DNA of 64,000 nt from Druceiella hillmani (GCA_039881145.1 JAYKKI010000013.1:38149501-38213500), one strand, 5' to 3'. Shown: positions 1 to 14,236, counted from the stretch's first letter. Program-made: numbers and translations. The notes: generated by a model from the letters alone, not told the origin.

Positions 1-3000
1 ATTATCAATAAAATATTAAATGTAAGGCTATTTTATTCATCGTTTAATAGTAGACTAATGTTTAAAACAAATATTCTATCCATTCTTGCTTTTGAATTGC
101 TAGGGACGGAAATTTTACCAAAAATTTCAGTTATGGAGGGTTGAACCACTGATTGGCTATAAAATGTATCATAGAAGTGAACGGTATTATTTCCCAATAA
201 CTTTTTGACAGTTACCTTTGACAGGTTAGGGTGTCAACAGTATGGGATTACATTGTTATTTTTTGAACGATTAACGCCTATCAACTGTTCTGTGTTAGTC
301 TGTTTTATGTAATATTATGCAATATTTTATTGTGAAAAGTTATTGAAAATCAGTAGTAAGTATGTCGTCCTCTAGTTATAATGATTTAGAAATTTTGCGA
401 CCGTTTTCATACTGGGATGATGATCCCGATAATGAAAGCAACAGGTCCCATTGTGCATATAAACACTGAGGAAATTATGTGTGTCAGCTAAATGAGCAGT
501 AATTTAAAACTAGGTTTTGGATCAATAAGAGCTCTCATGATTTATTATAATACAATTTAATGTACGTAAAATAAAAACTATAATTTTATTAAAGTGTAAT
601 AATTTATATTTTTACTCTCAGTCAACTACATCGAACACGGTAAGGCGTGCAAAGAACAGGTGTATACTTACAATATCGGTATGTATAAAATTCTCTCTAA
701 ACGGACACTTGAGTCGAAATCAACAGAAGACATAGATCCACTTAATATATAGATTGCATCTTGGAATTCTGTTCGTGACTCGCGTAACAAACGTTCGTCG
801 GCTTCGTGTTCTCGAACTTCCATTTTGTGTTTTATACTTCTCTTCATTATAGAAATTGTATTTTATAAGGTTCACTACCGTGAGTAATGAAATACTTGAC
901 CTTGAAACGTCTATTTACAATTTAAATAAAAAATTTAAATGTAGCTTGCGTCACGGCAGTAACTTCGAGCAATATGATATTTAGATTTCGGTATTTCATT
1001 ACTTATTTTCGGTTCGTGCACCTAATGAAGTGTGCTGCCAAATTTTTAACGTAATTTGAAATCTTTTTATTTAACGTAACTCTCGTAGTTACGTGAACTG
1101 AAAAACTGAAAAAAATATGTTCTATGCGTTATTCCCTGCTACCTATATATTCTGCCTTATTTCCAACTAACGTGTACCCGCGACTTCGGGTTCGCATGAG
1201 ATTAATATTTACCAAAATAACAAGTATTATAAATTTATGATTGTTAAATTTAAAGGTATTTTTTTAAATTATTGACCTATGGAATCGCAACAAAAAAATA
1301 AACTCGTACATCACAAAATTTAAAATTGTAAAAACCATGCTTTCAGACAATTTGAAGGATTGGGAGGATATTAAAATATTGCATCACTACATGCAATACT
1401 AATATTATATGATAAAATTTACTGAAATTGGCAATTTCTGAAGCCACACAAAAAATATACAGTGAAAAGTATTGCAGGTTTATACGCCTAGCATCATTTT
1501 TTTAACTGCCTGACCAAAATTTAGAGTTCCTTTAATTGTTGACGTAGAATGATATATTTTACAAAGCCGTATAGAATAGCAGTAACAGGATTCCTATTGT
1601 GAACCCCAACAAGAATGTATGATAAATTAAATGGTACTGAAACTCAGTTGAAGTCATGATCAGTGAGACGAAAACTCAGATAATACCTGTTTGAGTACTT
1701 GACGGACCTTACCCTAATTATTATTGGTTAAAATCTACTACTTGTTGTTGGTAACCAACAATGACCGGGAGTTATTTAAGTTTGGTAGAAACTTTTCCAC
1801 ATTTGGGCTCGATTATGTCCCCACACCTCTCATCGGTTTTAAACACGTTTCCATCAAAGTTACTTAAATAGTATTAATTAAAATTTCTAAACGAATACTG
1901 AAATGCGTAATTTCTAAATGAATGCTTTACCCGCATTAACGAACTTGGTTAACAAATTTGAAAGAAACACCATCTATATCCGGCGTTGCGTTTTTTCAAG
2001 TTTCAGACACAATTAATATTACGTCTTTCACGTATTTGTGTATTTCAGTAATATCTATAACATTTCCCTGAAAACCATCATCAATTTGTATATTTTGATA
2101 AACATAATTCCGAATAGTCGGAAATATTACGATCGTCGCTGAAAAAACTGTTTAATTCAATTTATCATTTCGTTTATCGAACATCTGATGTTCGCAAAAA
2201 GAGAGAATCATATACGATAGACCAATTACGTATTCCTAAGCAACAACAATACTTTCGAAAACGAACTTGCATTTATTACTTAAGTTCATTCTCGAACTTA
2301 TTTAAAATTAATTCAAATTTATGTTTGTAATTTCTTATCGCAACTAAGTTTCAGGCTATTTTAATTTTAATAATTGAATTTTTAAAATGGCTGGTATATT
2401 TTTGGTTATAAAAAAAAAATTTAAGAGAGAAAAAGCGATTGACTATTAGGAATGAGACCGAATTAAATTAAAATTTGTAATCATAGTACAAGAAAAAAAC
2501 TACGTGCATAAACGCGCTTATAATAAATTTTTAATGTATCCAGAATTGTTAATAGGAAACAAAAATAACTATAAAAATCATACAAACTGCATAATATTTT
2601 TTTAGAAATGATTACAAAATATAATACCATTGCATTTTTAATATGTAATCATTGCTTAAATGAATTAAAACTAAGCTGCAATCAACACATAAATTCCTTC
2701 TGTTTTGTCAAAATGCACATCATTTTTGCTCTATTCGAGTTTTGCACCTTTTTTTTGACGATCCTTTCGAGTCTGATAGCTTCATGGAATAGTAAACAAC
2801 AGCCATGTACAGACGATACATAGAAACACAACCTTTACTTTGTTTCTCCTCGCTCGTTAAATAATTCCGTAGAAATATGAAAAACAACCACACCTACAAG
2901 ATTTTTCATTTGTCTGTTTGATGATTTAAATAAATCTTTTGATGATCGTATTTTTCATTTTCTTTATAAAAGAGTATCATTTTCATTCTGTAGTTTATAG

Positions 3001-4989
3001 GCCCAATGCCACAGACATTTTTTCCGGTTTTCTTTGTGACACTGCTCTTCATCTATTTGTACGCATGTCAGAAATTTCCTGTTTCTAATCAGCACTAGCT
3101 ATAACTCGCATTCTTAAATTTTACATATATTATTTAACTCAATCTGAAAAGTTATTTATCCAATACCTCCTATGTATTTCGTCGGTCAAAATACTTAAAT
3201 TTATGTAAAGATAAATTATTACTTTTACTAAAGTATGTGGAATTTGTTGACACAATAATTTATTAGTTTTCCTGATAAACATCCATGGATATGATATTCG
3301 ACATCAGTACTTTACTTATTACGTATTACGCGTTATTGACAGACGACTGGTACATGCCGTCACGAACTTTTCCTATAAATTTGGTATAATATTCCGTTCT
3401 TCGTGGGCAGACATCGTTATTTTATTAGTATTTTAGTAGCAGTCGTTATTTTATTAGTATTTATACTCACTGCTTTGCTCCTTCAAATAATAGTTCAAAT
3501 ACTTATAGCCTGTCTCTTAATTCAAGCTACGTATGTCCAATACACTAACGTTCCACCATATTATTTGGCCATTTTAGCATGGAAGAAACACAAACAAATA
3601 AATAAACAGTTCCACTTTAATTTCATTAGTAGATATTTTATTTTAGGAGATTGCTCATGCATCTAAATGGAGAGTGCTGGTATTTTTTTCTTTCTTGGCG
3701 TATGGGATATCGTTGAAGAACCTTGATAGTGGAATACAAATTTTATCTAAAAAATAGTTATTTTTGAAACATAACAATACATGAGATCGTTAAAATTGCT
3801 GTGTTTATATCAGTTTTTTACCCGGACTACATAATAACCTTTGTGTATAGTAACCTGAACTGTCTATTTGAATATGTCTAATTATTATTGGCATTACATA
3901 ATGCTCAGGAAATACGTGAATCTTTTGCCCATATTAAAGTGTATGTAATTTTCGATGATGCAAGTATAGAATCTTCATAGCATGAGTCCGAAATTTTGTT
4001 AGATTCATTGCTTTTCACTACAATGAAATGAAGTTTTGATTGGTTCCTTTAAATGAATAAACTTTTATGTCCTTTGTGAACTATTTTTAGTTTTAATCAC
4101 ACAAATCGTTTCTAAGCACGGTCCGTAACGAATGATATTAGTAATTTTTGATAAAGTTCAATATTTCTTCTTTAGTAAAACATTTTGTAATACCAATAAA
4201 AAAAAGATTCACCGGAATAAGCGAGAGATTATGTCTCTCAAATGCCGAATTTTTTGTTAAATTTTAGAACTGCAAATTGATAGGAATTACTAAAGATAAT
4301 AAAAAAGAAAAATGAACAGATTTATGAAGCTTTAAATTATTGTGAATACATATGTAAAAAAAATGTCGTCAATTTTATTCTCTGTATACATGATATAGAT
4401 ATATGTATTATATTAATAATATATACAAGAAAATGTTCTAACATATAAGAACATGTTCTAACAAATACACGTTATGTGTATTAGAATATATAATATATGT
4501 TAGAAAAACTAAATTTCCAATACAATTTCTGTCTTTTGTAAGGAAAAAACTCATAAACATAAAATAATAACTGATTATTTGGTTCGATTTGATATCACTT
4601 TAAAGACAAGTTGCAAAAAAATTGGTTATTTTAATAAAAAGTTAAGCTTAGGCGTATGTAAACGACCCATGCGACTTAATGTAAATTTAATCGAGAAAGA
4701 AGAATTTTATGTCGGAAGTAATTTTATTCATTTTTCTAATTTTGAGCACAGCCATATTTAAATCGAAATTATGAGGATATGAACTTTAATCTATTGCACA
4801 AGCATTCTATAAATTCTAATATTTAGACAAGTAATCATATTAAGGAACCATAGAGTAAAATTAGAAATATTAACTACAATTAAAGTGACTAAATGATCAA
4901 AGAACCTTATCAGAATAATACCTAAATCACCGTTTAACAACAATTATCGATCCTAAATAAAATCAAATTTTCGTAAAAAATTATAATTA
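1..4989. other. AT-rich stretch without recognised gene
   Basis: Downstream flank of the receptor gene. Apart from the short ORF at 362-469 and a fragment at about 1171-1200 resembling a dispersed CCGCG-containing insect repeat, I see only AT-rich sequence with short local duplications, for example around 3416-3462 and 4432-4462. Confidence 0.6.
362..469 (+). other. Short ORF of unknown meaning (35 codons)
   Basis: An ATG opens a 35-codon frame with non-AT-driven composition: MSSSSYNDLEILRPFSYWDD, then DPDNESNRSHCAYKH and a TGA. It is acidic and polar and might be the first exon or the start of a transposon protein. No downstream continuation or family match was recognised. Chance remains likely. 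Confidence 0.15.
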
Positions 4990-7174
4990 CGAATTCTCAG
5001 CGCCTTGAAATTCGTGGATTCCGGGACGCTAGTGACAGGGCATACGGAGCATGCATTTATGTGAGATCTGTAGACAACACCGGATAAATATTTACAAATC
5101 CATTATGTTCAAAAATCAACTTGCCTCATTAAAAACAATATCATTACCTAAGTTGGAACTATGTGCGACATCATAATTCGTAAAAAGTGTCTTTGCATGC
5201 CAGCAGTGCCAGCTCTTTGTCGAACAATCGACGAATTTTTTTAGCTATCTGATTCAGCTATTTCTTTGCAATGGATTAATATGCAATCATATTTTCTCAA
5301 AACTTTTGTTGCCAACCGAGTTTTAGAAATTAGAAACTCAACAGTAACGACGCATTGGAGACATGTGCCATCTCGAGCAAATATGGCTGACGTTCTTTTA
5401 AGTGGACAACTATCATTTTAATTTCTAAATAAAAATCGCTAGAAAACAGGTCCGGAATGGCTACGACAAGACCAGGGTGAATGACTAAATAGTATCGTAG
5501 AAGTAGTACAATTAACGGAATTCAAACCGGTAATTATGACTACCAATACAAACTCAGATTAATTTTTAATTAAATACTCACCACTCGGTAAATTCAAACG
5601 CGTTCTAGTATATACTCGCATATTGCTATTTAAAAACAATACTATGAAATACAAGCCTCGTTCTGCTGGATACCTGAGAAAAAAGAATTAGACTCTGCGT
5701 TAAATTTGATAGCAAAAGTGACCAAATTAGAATGTTTTAAGAACAAAATTAAACAATTAATCACTACAGGGCTGCTTAGCTCTTATAGTAATATTTGCGC
5801 GCATTACATCCCCTTTTAGACAAATACAGACTTATTCGTGTAGGCGGCAGATTTTAAAGAATTCAACCTTTTCATATTCTCGTAAATTCCCAATTATCTT
5901 ACCTAAGACGCATCACGTTACTAAATTACTTATACGCGAACAATACCTTGTAAATTTACATGGCGTAGTAGAAGCCACTGTGAATGTAGTGAGTTTAAAA
6001 TACTGGCCCATTAGCTGTAAATACGCAACAGAATCAATTATCAGAAAATGCAAATCTTGATTTCAAGCAAAACCGACTGGCTGCCCATAATTTATGGGCG
6101 ATCTTCCGAGCAGTAGAGAAACACAAACTATGCCATTTTTAAATGCTAGAATCGAATATTGTGGGCAATTTCATATAAAAGAAAAAAATACATTTAAAAA
6201 AAACTGTGATAAAATAAAAGTTTAAACATGCATATTTGTATGTTTTGCAACTAAGGCGGTTCACACGGAATTAGTATCTGACTTAAGCACTGAAGCATTC
6301 ATTGCTAGTTAGCGCAAACTTTTTACTAGACGTGGACAAGTTTTGAATTAATTTTCGGACAACGCCATTAATTTGATTGGTAAAAAAAAATAAACCGACG
6401 GCTGAAAAAACTCAATACAATCATTCAATTTGTTCCTATATCATTAAATGACATAGGAACAAATTGACACTTCACGCTTCCAAGATTACCACATTTCGGT
6501 GGACTGTTGGAAGCCGCTGTAACATCACCCAAGACACTTTTTTATGAACAATAAGCGATAAACTGTTCTCCTAGAAAAGTTAGAGATATACGTGGTAAAA
6601 ATCGAAGCAATCCTCAATATGAGGCCCTTACTCCTTTATCCGAAGGCCCCAATGTCCTTAACCTTCAAGCCCTTACTCCTGCACACTTCCTCATAGGAGA
6701 TACGTCCAGAAGGATTCCCAACTCAAAGTTGACAGTTCTTGCAATTAATAAATTTTCAAGCTGGCAACACATTCAGTATATCAAACAACACTTTTGGAAA
6801 AGATGATATAAGAAGTACTTAAGTCAACTGATGGTCCAGATCAAATGGCAGGGTAAAACATATAAAAAAATAAGAACCGGTATGCTAGTCTTGCTGAAAG
6901 AAGACAACGTACCACCTTTACACTGGCTACTTGGACGCATCACAAACATTCATCCAGGAGACGAGTGTTGTCACCATCAAGATACATTCAGGAACTTATA
7001 AGCCATCTATATCTCGAATCACTCCTTTCTTCATAATTTTTGATTGATAAATGCCATTATTTCTTTTTAGAATGTTTATAATTTAAGTAACATATCCATC
7101 TTTATATTCTGTAATTCATTGAACTTATTCATAAACATAATTTATTGAACGTGCCTCGTCCAAGGCGGGCGTTA
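4990..7174 (+). mobile_element. Decayed BEL/Pao LTR retrotransposon, RNase H and integrase part
   Basis: Translating the plus strand in shifting frames gives the pol order of BEL/Pao elements. First comes an RNase H-like stretch with FSDAS and AYGACIYVRSVDNT (about 5019-5075), then the FVANRVSEI/WRHVPS-like region (about 5305-5395). Next is the pre-integrase RVGGR and NLHG region (about 5840-5975), the integrase zinc-binding/core region including LKYWPI (about 5995-6010), and finally the integrase C-terminus with LTPLSEGPNVLN, LTPAHFLIGD, WQHIQ, HFWKR and PPLHW (about 6625-6960). Many stops and frameshifts interrupt it, so it is an old dead copy. Gag, protease and RT are not seen. The family call rests on motif order and wording and is quite firm. 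Confidence 0.85.
6426..6466. repeat. Inverted repeat inside the BEL/Pao integrase relic
   Basis: CAATTTGTTCCTAT is repeated as its exact reverse complement ATAGGAACAAATTG across a short AT-rich centre that is itself nearly palindromic. It interrupts the integrase reading frame just before the PHFGG-like segment, so it is probably a secondary local inverted duplication. Confidence 0.8.
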
Positions 7175-7465
7175 TGTTAAGAATTGTACTCTCCAAGATA
7201 TTTTAAATTTACAACACGTACCTGCCACATATTGTTAAACTCTCTCGGTAAATTGTATTTGTAAGAAGTGGGAAAACCCTACTGCGCCTAATATCTGTAT
7301 AGACCAAAAGGCCACCATAAAAAAGGTCTTCGCTGGTTTTGCTGCTCACTGGGTGTAACAAAAGGGATTAAAAGGGACTGACCATCCCGAAGACGGGCCA
7401 AGTAGCGAACCCACCACGATAGTTCAAGAGATTTTAGCCATTAAGGTAATTTTATTTTAATTACA
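7175..7465 (+). repeat. Probable 3' LTR of the BEL/Pao relic
   Basis: Directly after a G-rich tract (ccaaggcgggcgtta) typical of the BEL/Pao polypurine region, the sequence turns to TGTTAAGAATTG, a usual Pao LTR start. A plausible end is ...TTTTAATTACA near 7465. No matching 5' LTR was found by eye, so the right boundary is approximate. Confidence 0.45.
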
Positions 7466-10131
7466 GATGTTTTGTATAAACTTAACAAAATTTGTATACA
7501 TTACTTGAATATCATCGTCTATTATTTCTGTATTCTGTTAACTATGTCTACACAACATACTTTTGAAATTACATTAGAATTATTTCTTATTGAACACAGC
7601 AAGTTTCCATTAAAAATGTTGTGTGCAGATTTGTACGTTGAATTTCACAATTCAATGTAATATTTCATAGTTCTTTGCCCTGTGTTAGCCGTAAATTCCG
7701 CTTGTAATTCTCTGTATTTTTAAAACGTAAGAAATAATTGGTGCTCAACGTAAAGATCGAAAAAGGCACTGCCAATTTTAATAGATTAGCACCTGGCCTC
7801 AAAATCGTGGCTTATATTAAGCGATCATATAGTAATACATCATATTTTAAACAAGCTGCATGGAGATATATCGTTTAACCCACTACGCAGCATGTATACA
7901 TTGTCTTAATTTATTAAAAAACTAAGGGGCTGACTAGTTTAGCTTTTGTAAAGTTCCATTTCATAAACTAATTTATGCTTTTCAAATTCAAATTTTTAAG
8001 CGACGTTAACAAATTAACAATGACTAGATACGGAATTCAAAGTGAAAAATTGAGATGAACGAGCGGCACATGCAAGTTTCAGTTGACGTTGATTTAATTT
8101 TGAAAATAATAATTTTTATTAATTTTGAACTATTAATGTACCTTTCATTTCTTTGATATTGTAAGTGTACTTTTAAACATTGTTCGATAACTTTTCTCAT
8201 AATAATTTTTTTTAAATATATAACTGTTGCTTTATTAATAATTAGGAGTACGGTTTAGAAAAAAAAACGAGAATATAATAAAGCAAAAAAATAGAATAAT
8301 TCTATAAATAGAATATGGGAAACAATATCCACCACTGCTCTAATTTTAAACTTTAATTTTAAAGTAAAAATAATTTTTGCAAAGCTCAAACCACCTTCAC
8401 CTCCCAAGAAAGTAAATTTCTCTCTCATGTTCGGTCAAATTCTCTCATGTTCGGTAGATTCATTACATCTTTTTTATTTTTTATAAATATTAAAGCAAGT
8501 AATTGAAAATATGCTAACTTTGTATTCTTTTTTAGCATTCGCCATAAAAATTCTCATAAAAATATAAGTTTATATTATTATTATTATTTATATATTTAGC
8601 ATATGTTGAATTTAAATATGACACAAACATTTTAATCTTATTCCAATGCTATATATTAAGACACCATTTATCACAGACGAAAAGTTTTGCTAAGAGAAAG
8701 GCCATCCAAAATCTAACGCCAATGTGTCATTAATTATTAGTTATATTATTAGCGTGTGTTATTATTAGTTATATTATTATATGTGTTGGGCTCGGTATAA
8801 CATAAAGCTCCATCTGAAAATGGCAAGTGCTAATTAATTAAGGGCATCCGTAATACAATACTCATTTAACATTATCTTGAATACGATATTATAATTTTTA
8901 GGCACACATTGCCGAAAAATGTCATAACATATTGTTTTTAAAATTATTTAATTTGACAATTTTCAATAATATGAAGTGCAATTAATATAGTAAATTATGG
9001 CATTGTGATATCATATGGCAAGGTCTAGAAAGAAAAACGATTTTTTCTAATTTCTACAAATTGAAAAATAAGTTTTAAAAATCGATTTTTTTAAGTCGTC
9101 ATGCGGGCGGATTGGTCAGTGTTAAATTAGTAGCAAAGTTCTAAATTAATATCTGAAGAACCCTTGAGTATTAAACTTGATTTTGTTTGTTGTTTGATTA
9201 TTAACTTTTAATTCGAATATTTGCTGATTTTATATTAATATAATTGATAGTGAGACTATTGGCAATACCTTGAAAAAGTAATTATGTTTTCCAACATATA
9301 CAAAGAGTTAAGTGCCTTTAAATCCAAAGAAAGGAATTTGTAAAATACCTTGCAGTACCTTGTGATGTTGAATCCTTAAACAACGACAAAAATCATATAA
9401 TTAACAAGATTTTGCAATCTGCAAACAAGAGACGATTTTCTGCCACATACTTTTCTTCACATTATCTTGGGAATTTTTTTTTTTCAAATTTTACTTTAAT
9501 AATAACGGAAATAACTCTGAATTCAAATCTCCGTCATTCACTTTTCATGATTCTGAAAAATGATATTGGCAACTCTATATGAATGGCATATTGGCTGTTT
9601 ATCATGTTAAAATACATTAAAATACGTAAAAAGTAAAAACGGAACCATTATACTCACAGGTCCGCCTTTCCATCTGTCACTGCCATTTTTCTCAGAAATA
9701 ACTTGATGTTATGACTTACAATGTAACACAGGGTAAAGCATATTAGCACACCTATATTTCAATAGCTAATGTCTTTTAACATTTATATGGAAATTTTTGG
9801 GATTTTATTTAATTACTGGAAATTTTTTTTCTAAATTTCATGTAGAGTGTGAAACATCTTTTAATACAGCTCGCTGTTAAAATTTCAAAAATAATTTATC
9901 ATAATTTTTAGTTCAATAATTTTGGTTATAAAGCAGGGGCATATTGTTATGCATATTTTTAGAAATATGCTAAAAATTATGCAAAGAAATCTGGCACCTG
10001 AATCTTCCAGAAATTATGACGGGTCCTTATTTTAAAAAGTCTTAAAACAACAACTATGAAAAAGAAGGTTTTAGAAGCCTACCAATTTTAGACATGACAT
10101 ACCCACACCGGTATAGAAAATACCTTGGTTA

Positions 10132-10162
10132 ATAGTTTTTATACAACCTGTATAAAAACTAT
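10132..10162. repeat. Perfect 14-bp hairpin with 3-nt loop
   Basis: ATAGTTTTTATACA, loop ACC, then TGTATAAAAACTAT. The arms are exact reverse complements. No adjacent gene explains it as a terminator. Confidence 0.85.
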
Positions 10163-10256
10163 GAAGATAACACTCTAAGGGATTTTAAATCTATTTTGTG
10201 AGAATACTAGATTTCCTGGTTTATTGAGATTTTCACGACAATACATATATCTACCC

Positions 10257-10258
10257 TA

Positions 10259-10318
<60 letters not shown>
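10257..10318. repeat. TA dinucleotide microsatellite
   Basis: About 60 bp of nearly uninterrupted TA units with one TG interruption near the left end. Confidence 0.95.
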
Positions 10319-11957
10319 TTATATATTTATTGCGCTGGGAAGTTCTTATTAGAGATGACTATGATGGAAAAGTAATTTTACTTCGAACTAGGTAGGGAAA
10401 TTTCTATGCGCGAGCTAGACTCGCACTTCGACAATTTTATTTGTAGAAATTTTGGAAATTCTGGTGGTATAACCGCCGTCACATTTTCGGATGCAATATA
10501 TTGATAAATATATAAATATTCATGGACACATTTAATGACATTTTATTAGCAGATACATTTAGAAAATTTCTGAAATTATTAATTTCTTGAAAATATAAAT
10601 TCTAATTAATGATTGCTATAAACCTCGCAAGCCTTCGGGTCCTGATATGACAAACTTATATTTGCACAATTTCATTCTCTCGTATTATAGGTAAAGCTCA
10701 GACTTTTATTCGCAGGTAACCGATAACACAAAACATCTACCTATAATAAGAATATGATTTAAATTATTAATTAAATTTCTTTATTGACTTTAAAAAAAGC
10801 GAAATATTAGGAGAGATACTATTAATATGAAATCGTTCACATTTGTGCCAATAAACATATCGCTTCCATAAACATGTGCCTTTATTGACCTTAAAATAGA
10901 ACACACTTATTTTTTCTTGAAAGATTAGGGAATAAAGTATGTGCCAATAAAAATGCTCCTCCAATAAACTTATTCCTGTAGTGATCGTAAAATTGCTCAT
11001 GACATAATTTTAAGAGAAATGTTTTGGAGAGAATTATTAAGATGATATGGCTTCTGACTTATGCTTCTGCCATTGAGTGCTGATACCACTGACTTACGCT
11101 TCAATTATTCCGTAGTAAAAACTCCTGTAATGATCCTGGAAAAGAAACGCGATATTGATATATTCATAAACTTGGCTGTCCAAGAACTGGAAATAAATAA
11201 AATAATGCGGAGGGATAATAAATGAAACATATGACAAGTAAAACAAAAGATGCTAGCGGATGTCGTATTACTTTCACGATTTAATTACGTGTGTAAATTT
11301 TTGATTATGCAAAACTAAATGCGGACAGAATAAAATTATTTTACCGAAAGAAATTAACCCATAAATTTAATTATGAAAAAAAAGGAATAAATTCTAGAAC
11401 AAATTAATTCCTAAAATAATTGATTTGGAAAAATAAATGTAAAAAATTGAGTAAGAACTATGTTTGAAAAAAGGGAGACAAATAAAAAAGTGTGCATAAA
11501 ACTTAAAAAGTTAAACGGACAAATTGCGTACCGGAACACAGTAGCGTTAAGTAGTCATCTCTTAAAATTGTCGACTGAAATAAATTGATTTGAAAGTTGT
11601 CATCGAAAACTTGTACTTAGAATATTTTTATAATTTTTGAAACCCGTGCTTGAAAACAAAACTGAGAAGGGACATTTTACACGTAACTGTGAAGCTTAAT
11701 ATTACGCAAAATAGCTCAAATGGCAACCAGAAATTGGAACCTCACTTTAAATCAGTTCTCTAACTGCACACAACGGCGTAAGCAAACATATTTTCAACCC
11801 CCTTCTTAATGACACAAGATATTATAACCCCTCGAACGTTTACGTCACTTATCAGTGACATCGCGCAAGTAGATTATAGACGGAGGGACATATGCACAGA
11901 AGCACCAAAATTACAACTATTCCTTGTTTGATTACGGAACCGTAAAAAAAAGTTAGC

Positions 11958-12130
11958 ATTTGTGTTCTTCATCTAGTCTAGGGATCTATTCAATAAATAG
12001 AATTAATGGAAACTTGTGAATAAATTGAAGCAAGAGCTTCCCTTTATCAAAGACGGGGCAGTATTGTTAGCTACAGAACCGTCTTTAATTATCATTGGCT
12101 TGCAACTTGGAATAGCAACAAACGAATGTC
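11958..12130 (+). repeat. Dispersed direct repeat, copy A
   Basis: From ATTTGTGTTCTTCATCTAG to AACGAATGTC, this matches copy B at 13750-13919 at roughly 80 percent by eye, with shared blocks CTATTCAATAAATAG, CTTTATCAA and CATTGGCTTGCAACTT. Same orientation, 1.6 kb apart. Origin unknown; the short ORF spanning it is not conserved between copies. Confidence 0.8.
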
Positions 12131-12457
12131 GAATATACTGTTATGTTTTTGGAATAGAGGTTTTAAATTTTTGTTGGTATTTTCACTGCTTAATAATAAA
12201 CATTGATACATGAGAACTACGATATAGTTGCGTTTATGAAGATGTCTTTGGTTTTTTGTTACGTTTTTATAGTGTATTTTACTTTAGACTCTTTCTGATT
12301 ATTAACCAATGAATTGTGTACTTTTTGTACACCAAAAAACACAAGTTTTTGAAAACTGTATTCTTATAATATCAGCTTCATTTTCGTCAGTTTCTTTTTA
12401 AATAAAAAAAATAAATAATGCATCAATAAAAGACATAAATACGTTCAAATAGCACAC

Positions 12458-12463
12458 TTTATT
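12458..12463 (-). terminator. Alternative, distal polyadenylation signal candidate
   Basis: Minus-strand AATAAA followed directly by GTGTGCTATTTG, a GU-rich context typical of a cleavage/polyadenylation site. It would give SPR a 3' UTR of about 2.4 kb. It cannot be ranked against the nearer candidate at 14237 without transcript data. Confidence 0.25.
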
Positions 12464-13749
12464 AAAATTTCAAAAATAAAATTACAATGACTCAGTTTAA
12501 CGAGAAAAATTAAATAACGAATATTTTCCTTCGCTTATTCATTGCAAAATCCTTCCGGTAACATTTTTCTACAAAAATATATAGGTATTACAAATTAACG
12601 TCACATTCTGGAAAACGTAAATTTCATTATACTTTAAATCGTTTGTAAGTTAGATTTTTTTTTATTATATTCACAATAAAAGTTACAATTTAACAATCGG
12701 AAGATCATTCGTAAACAACTTCATGTAAATAAAAATATTGATACAAGACAATTATATTTTTATATTTAATAATCACAACTAGAAATAATAATGCAGTTTC
12801 ACTGATTTCAATCATTTTTATAAATATACTTTTCTTTATACAAACATGAATCACAAATAATATCCTATACTTACTTATAAATTTCTTTTATAACTAACCA
12901 TTATTATATAATTCGTTATAATAATTTGTAACTACAAAATTTAACTAATATTGAGTAATAAAGTAAATAAATAAATTAGTTTGGTTTCTATAATTAAATT
13001 GTTAAAATAAACACATACAGTTCCTATATTACATCTATAATATAATGATTTTAATAAAATTTTTCACATTTTTCGATTTACTAACTACGACTACTATCGA
13101 TTATGTATTTATATAAATACGTTATTTTATACAAATAAACTTTATATAATATAATCAAGTATGTATAATTACAATTTACTGTATTTACTACAAGTCGTCA
13201 ATGTTTCGTTTGATATTTTTATTACAACATATAAGTAAATTAAATGTTTTGTTTATAATTATAAATTAAAGCTTTAGAAGTCAGGGCTCGAATTGAGATT
13301 CAAATACTATTTTGGTTCATAATTACTTTACATAATAATAACATTTGGGAACATAGGAAGTTATTTTAAAGGAAAGAAGTATTGAACAGATTGCAAAAAT
13401 ATAATATTCGTATTTAAAATCTCAATATGACTTCTAATACTTTAAATTGTATATTAAGTATAGGATCTTTTGAAAAAATTAAAATTATTTTCAATAATCT
13501 CACATCGACAATTTTTCATGTAGTAGATAAAGTGAAAAGTTATTGTATTCGAATAAAACTGTTTTGCACGATTTTTGATTAGACCAGTGATATGTAAGCA
13601 CCATCTTTGAAACTCGATTGATAAACAAAAGTTAACAAATCAATAAATTATTATAGTTATGAATTTTCTTTTCGAAAATAAAATTGTATTACCGAATATT
13701 GGTCTTACCTCGTTTGAAATAGTCAGATAGTAATTGTCCTTCATTACAG

Positions 13750-13919
13750 ATTTGTGTTTTCCATCTAGCCTAGGAATCTATTCAATAAATAGTTTTTAAA
13801 CTTGTGAATAGATTAATACACGAAATCCCCTTTATCAATGACGTGGTAGTATTGGTAGCTAGAGAATCGTCTTTAATTTTCATTGGCTTGCAACTTTGGA
13901 TAGCAATAAATGAATGTCT
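13750..13919 (+). repeat. Dispersed direct repeat, copy B
   Basis: Second copy of the repeat at 11958-12130, with small indels. It lies between the receptor stop codon and the distal poly(A) candidate, so it might be part of the 3' UTR. Confidence 0.8.
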
Positions 13920-14236
13920 TATATAACGTTAATTTTCAGAATATAAGCTTTGCCAAAGAAATCATTATAATCGTTATGTTTAAACCCTTCACTTCTCCTA
14001 TTCTGTCGCTGTCTTTATACGGCATCTACTTTCAAGTAGTTCAATTTGTCGTTTATACTTTTTCAGTACCTATAAATATAATACCGATTATATTATTGTA
14101 AACAAATTTTGTCACTACGTCCTTTGCTCAAAATTCATTAGCAGGTTAATTATACCATACATGAATATAGTACGCTATATAAGTATTCACGTCCTTCACA
14201 TGTTTAAAGTATGGACCAATATTAATGATGTTTTTG

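Larger units (their letters stand above)
7466..11957. other. AT-rich intergenic stretch
   Basis: No gene recognised. It holds a perfect hairpin (10132-10162), a TA microsatellite (10257-10318) and a short direct duplication around 8728-8780. Confidence 0.6.
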
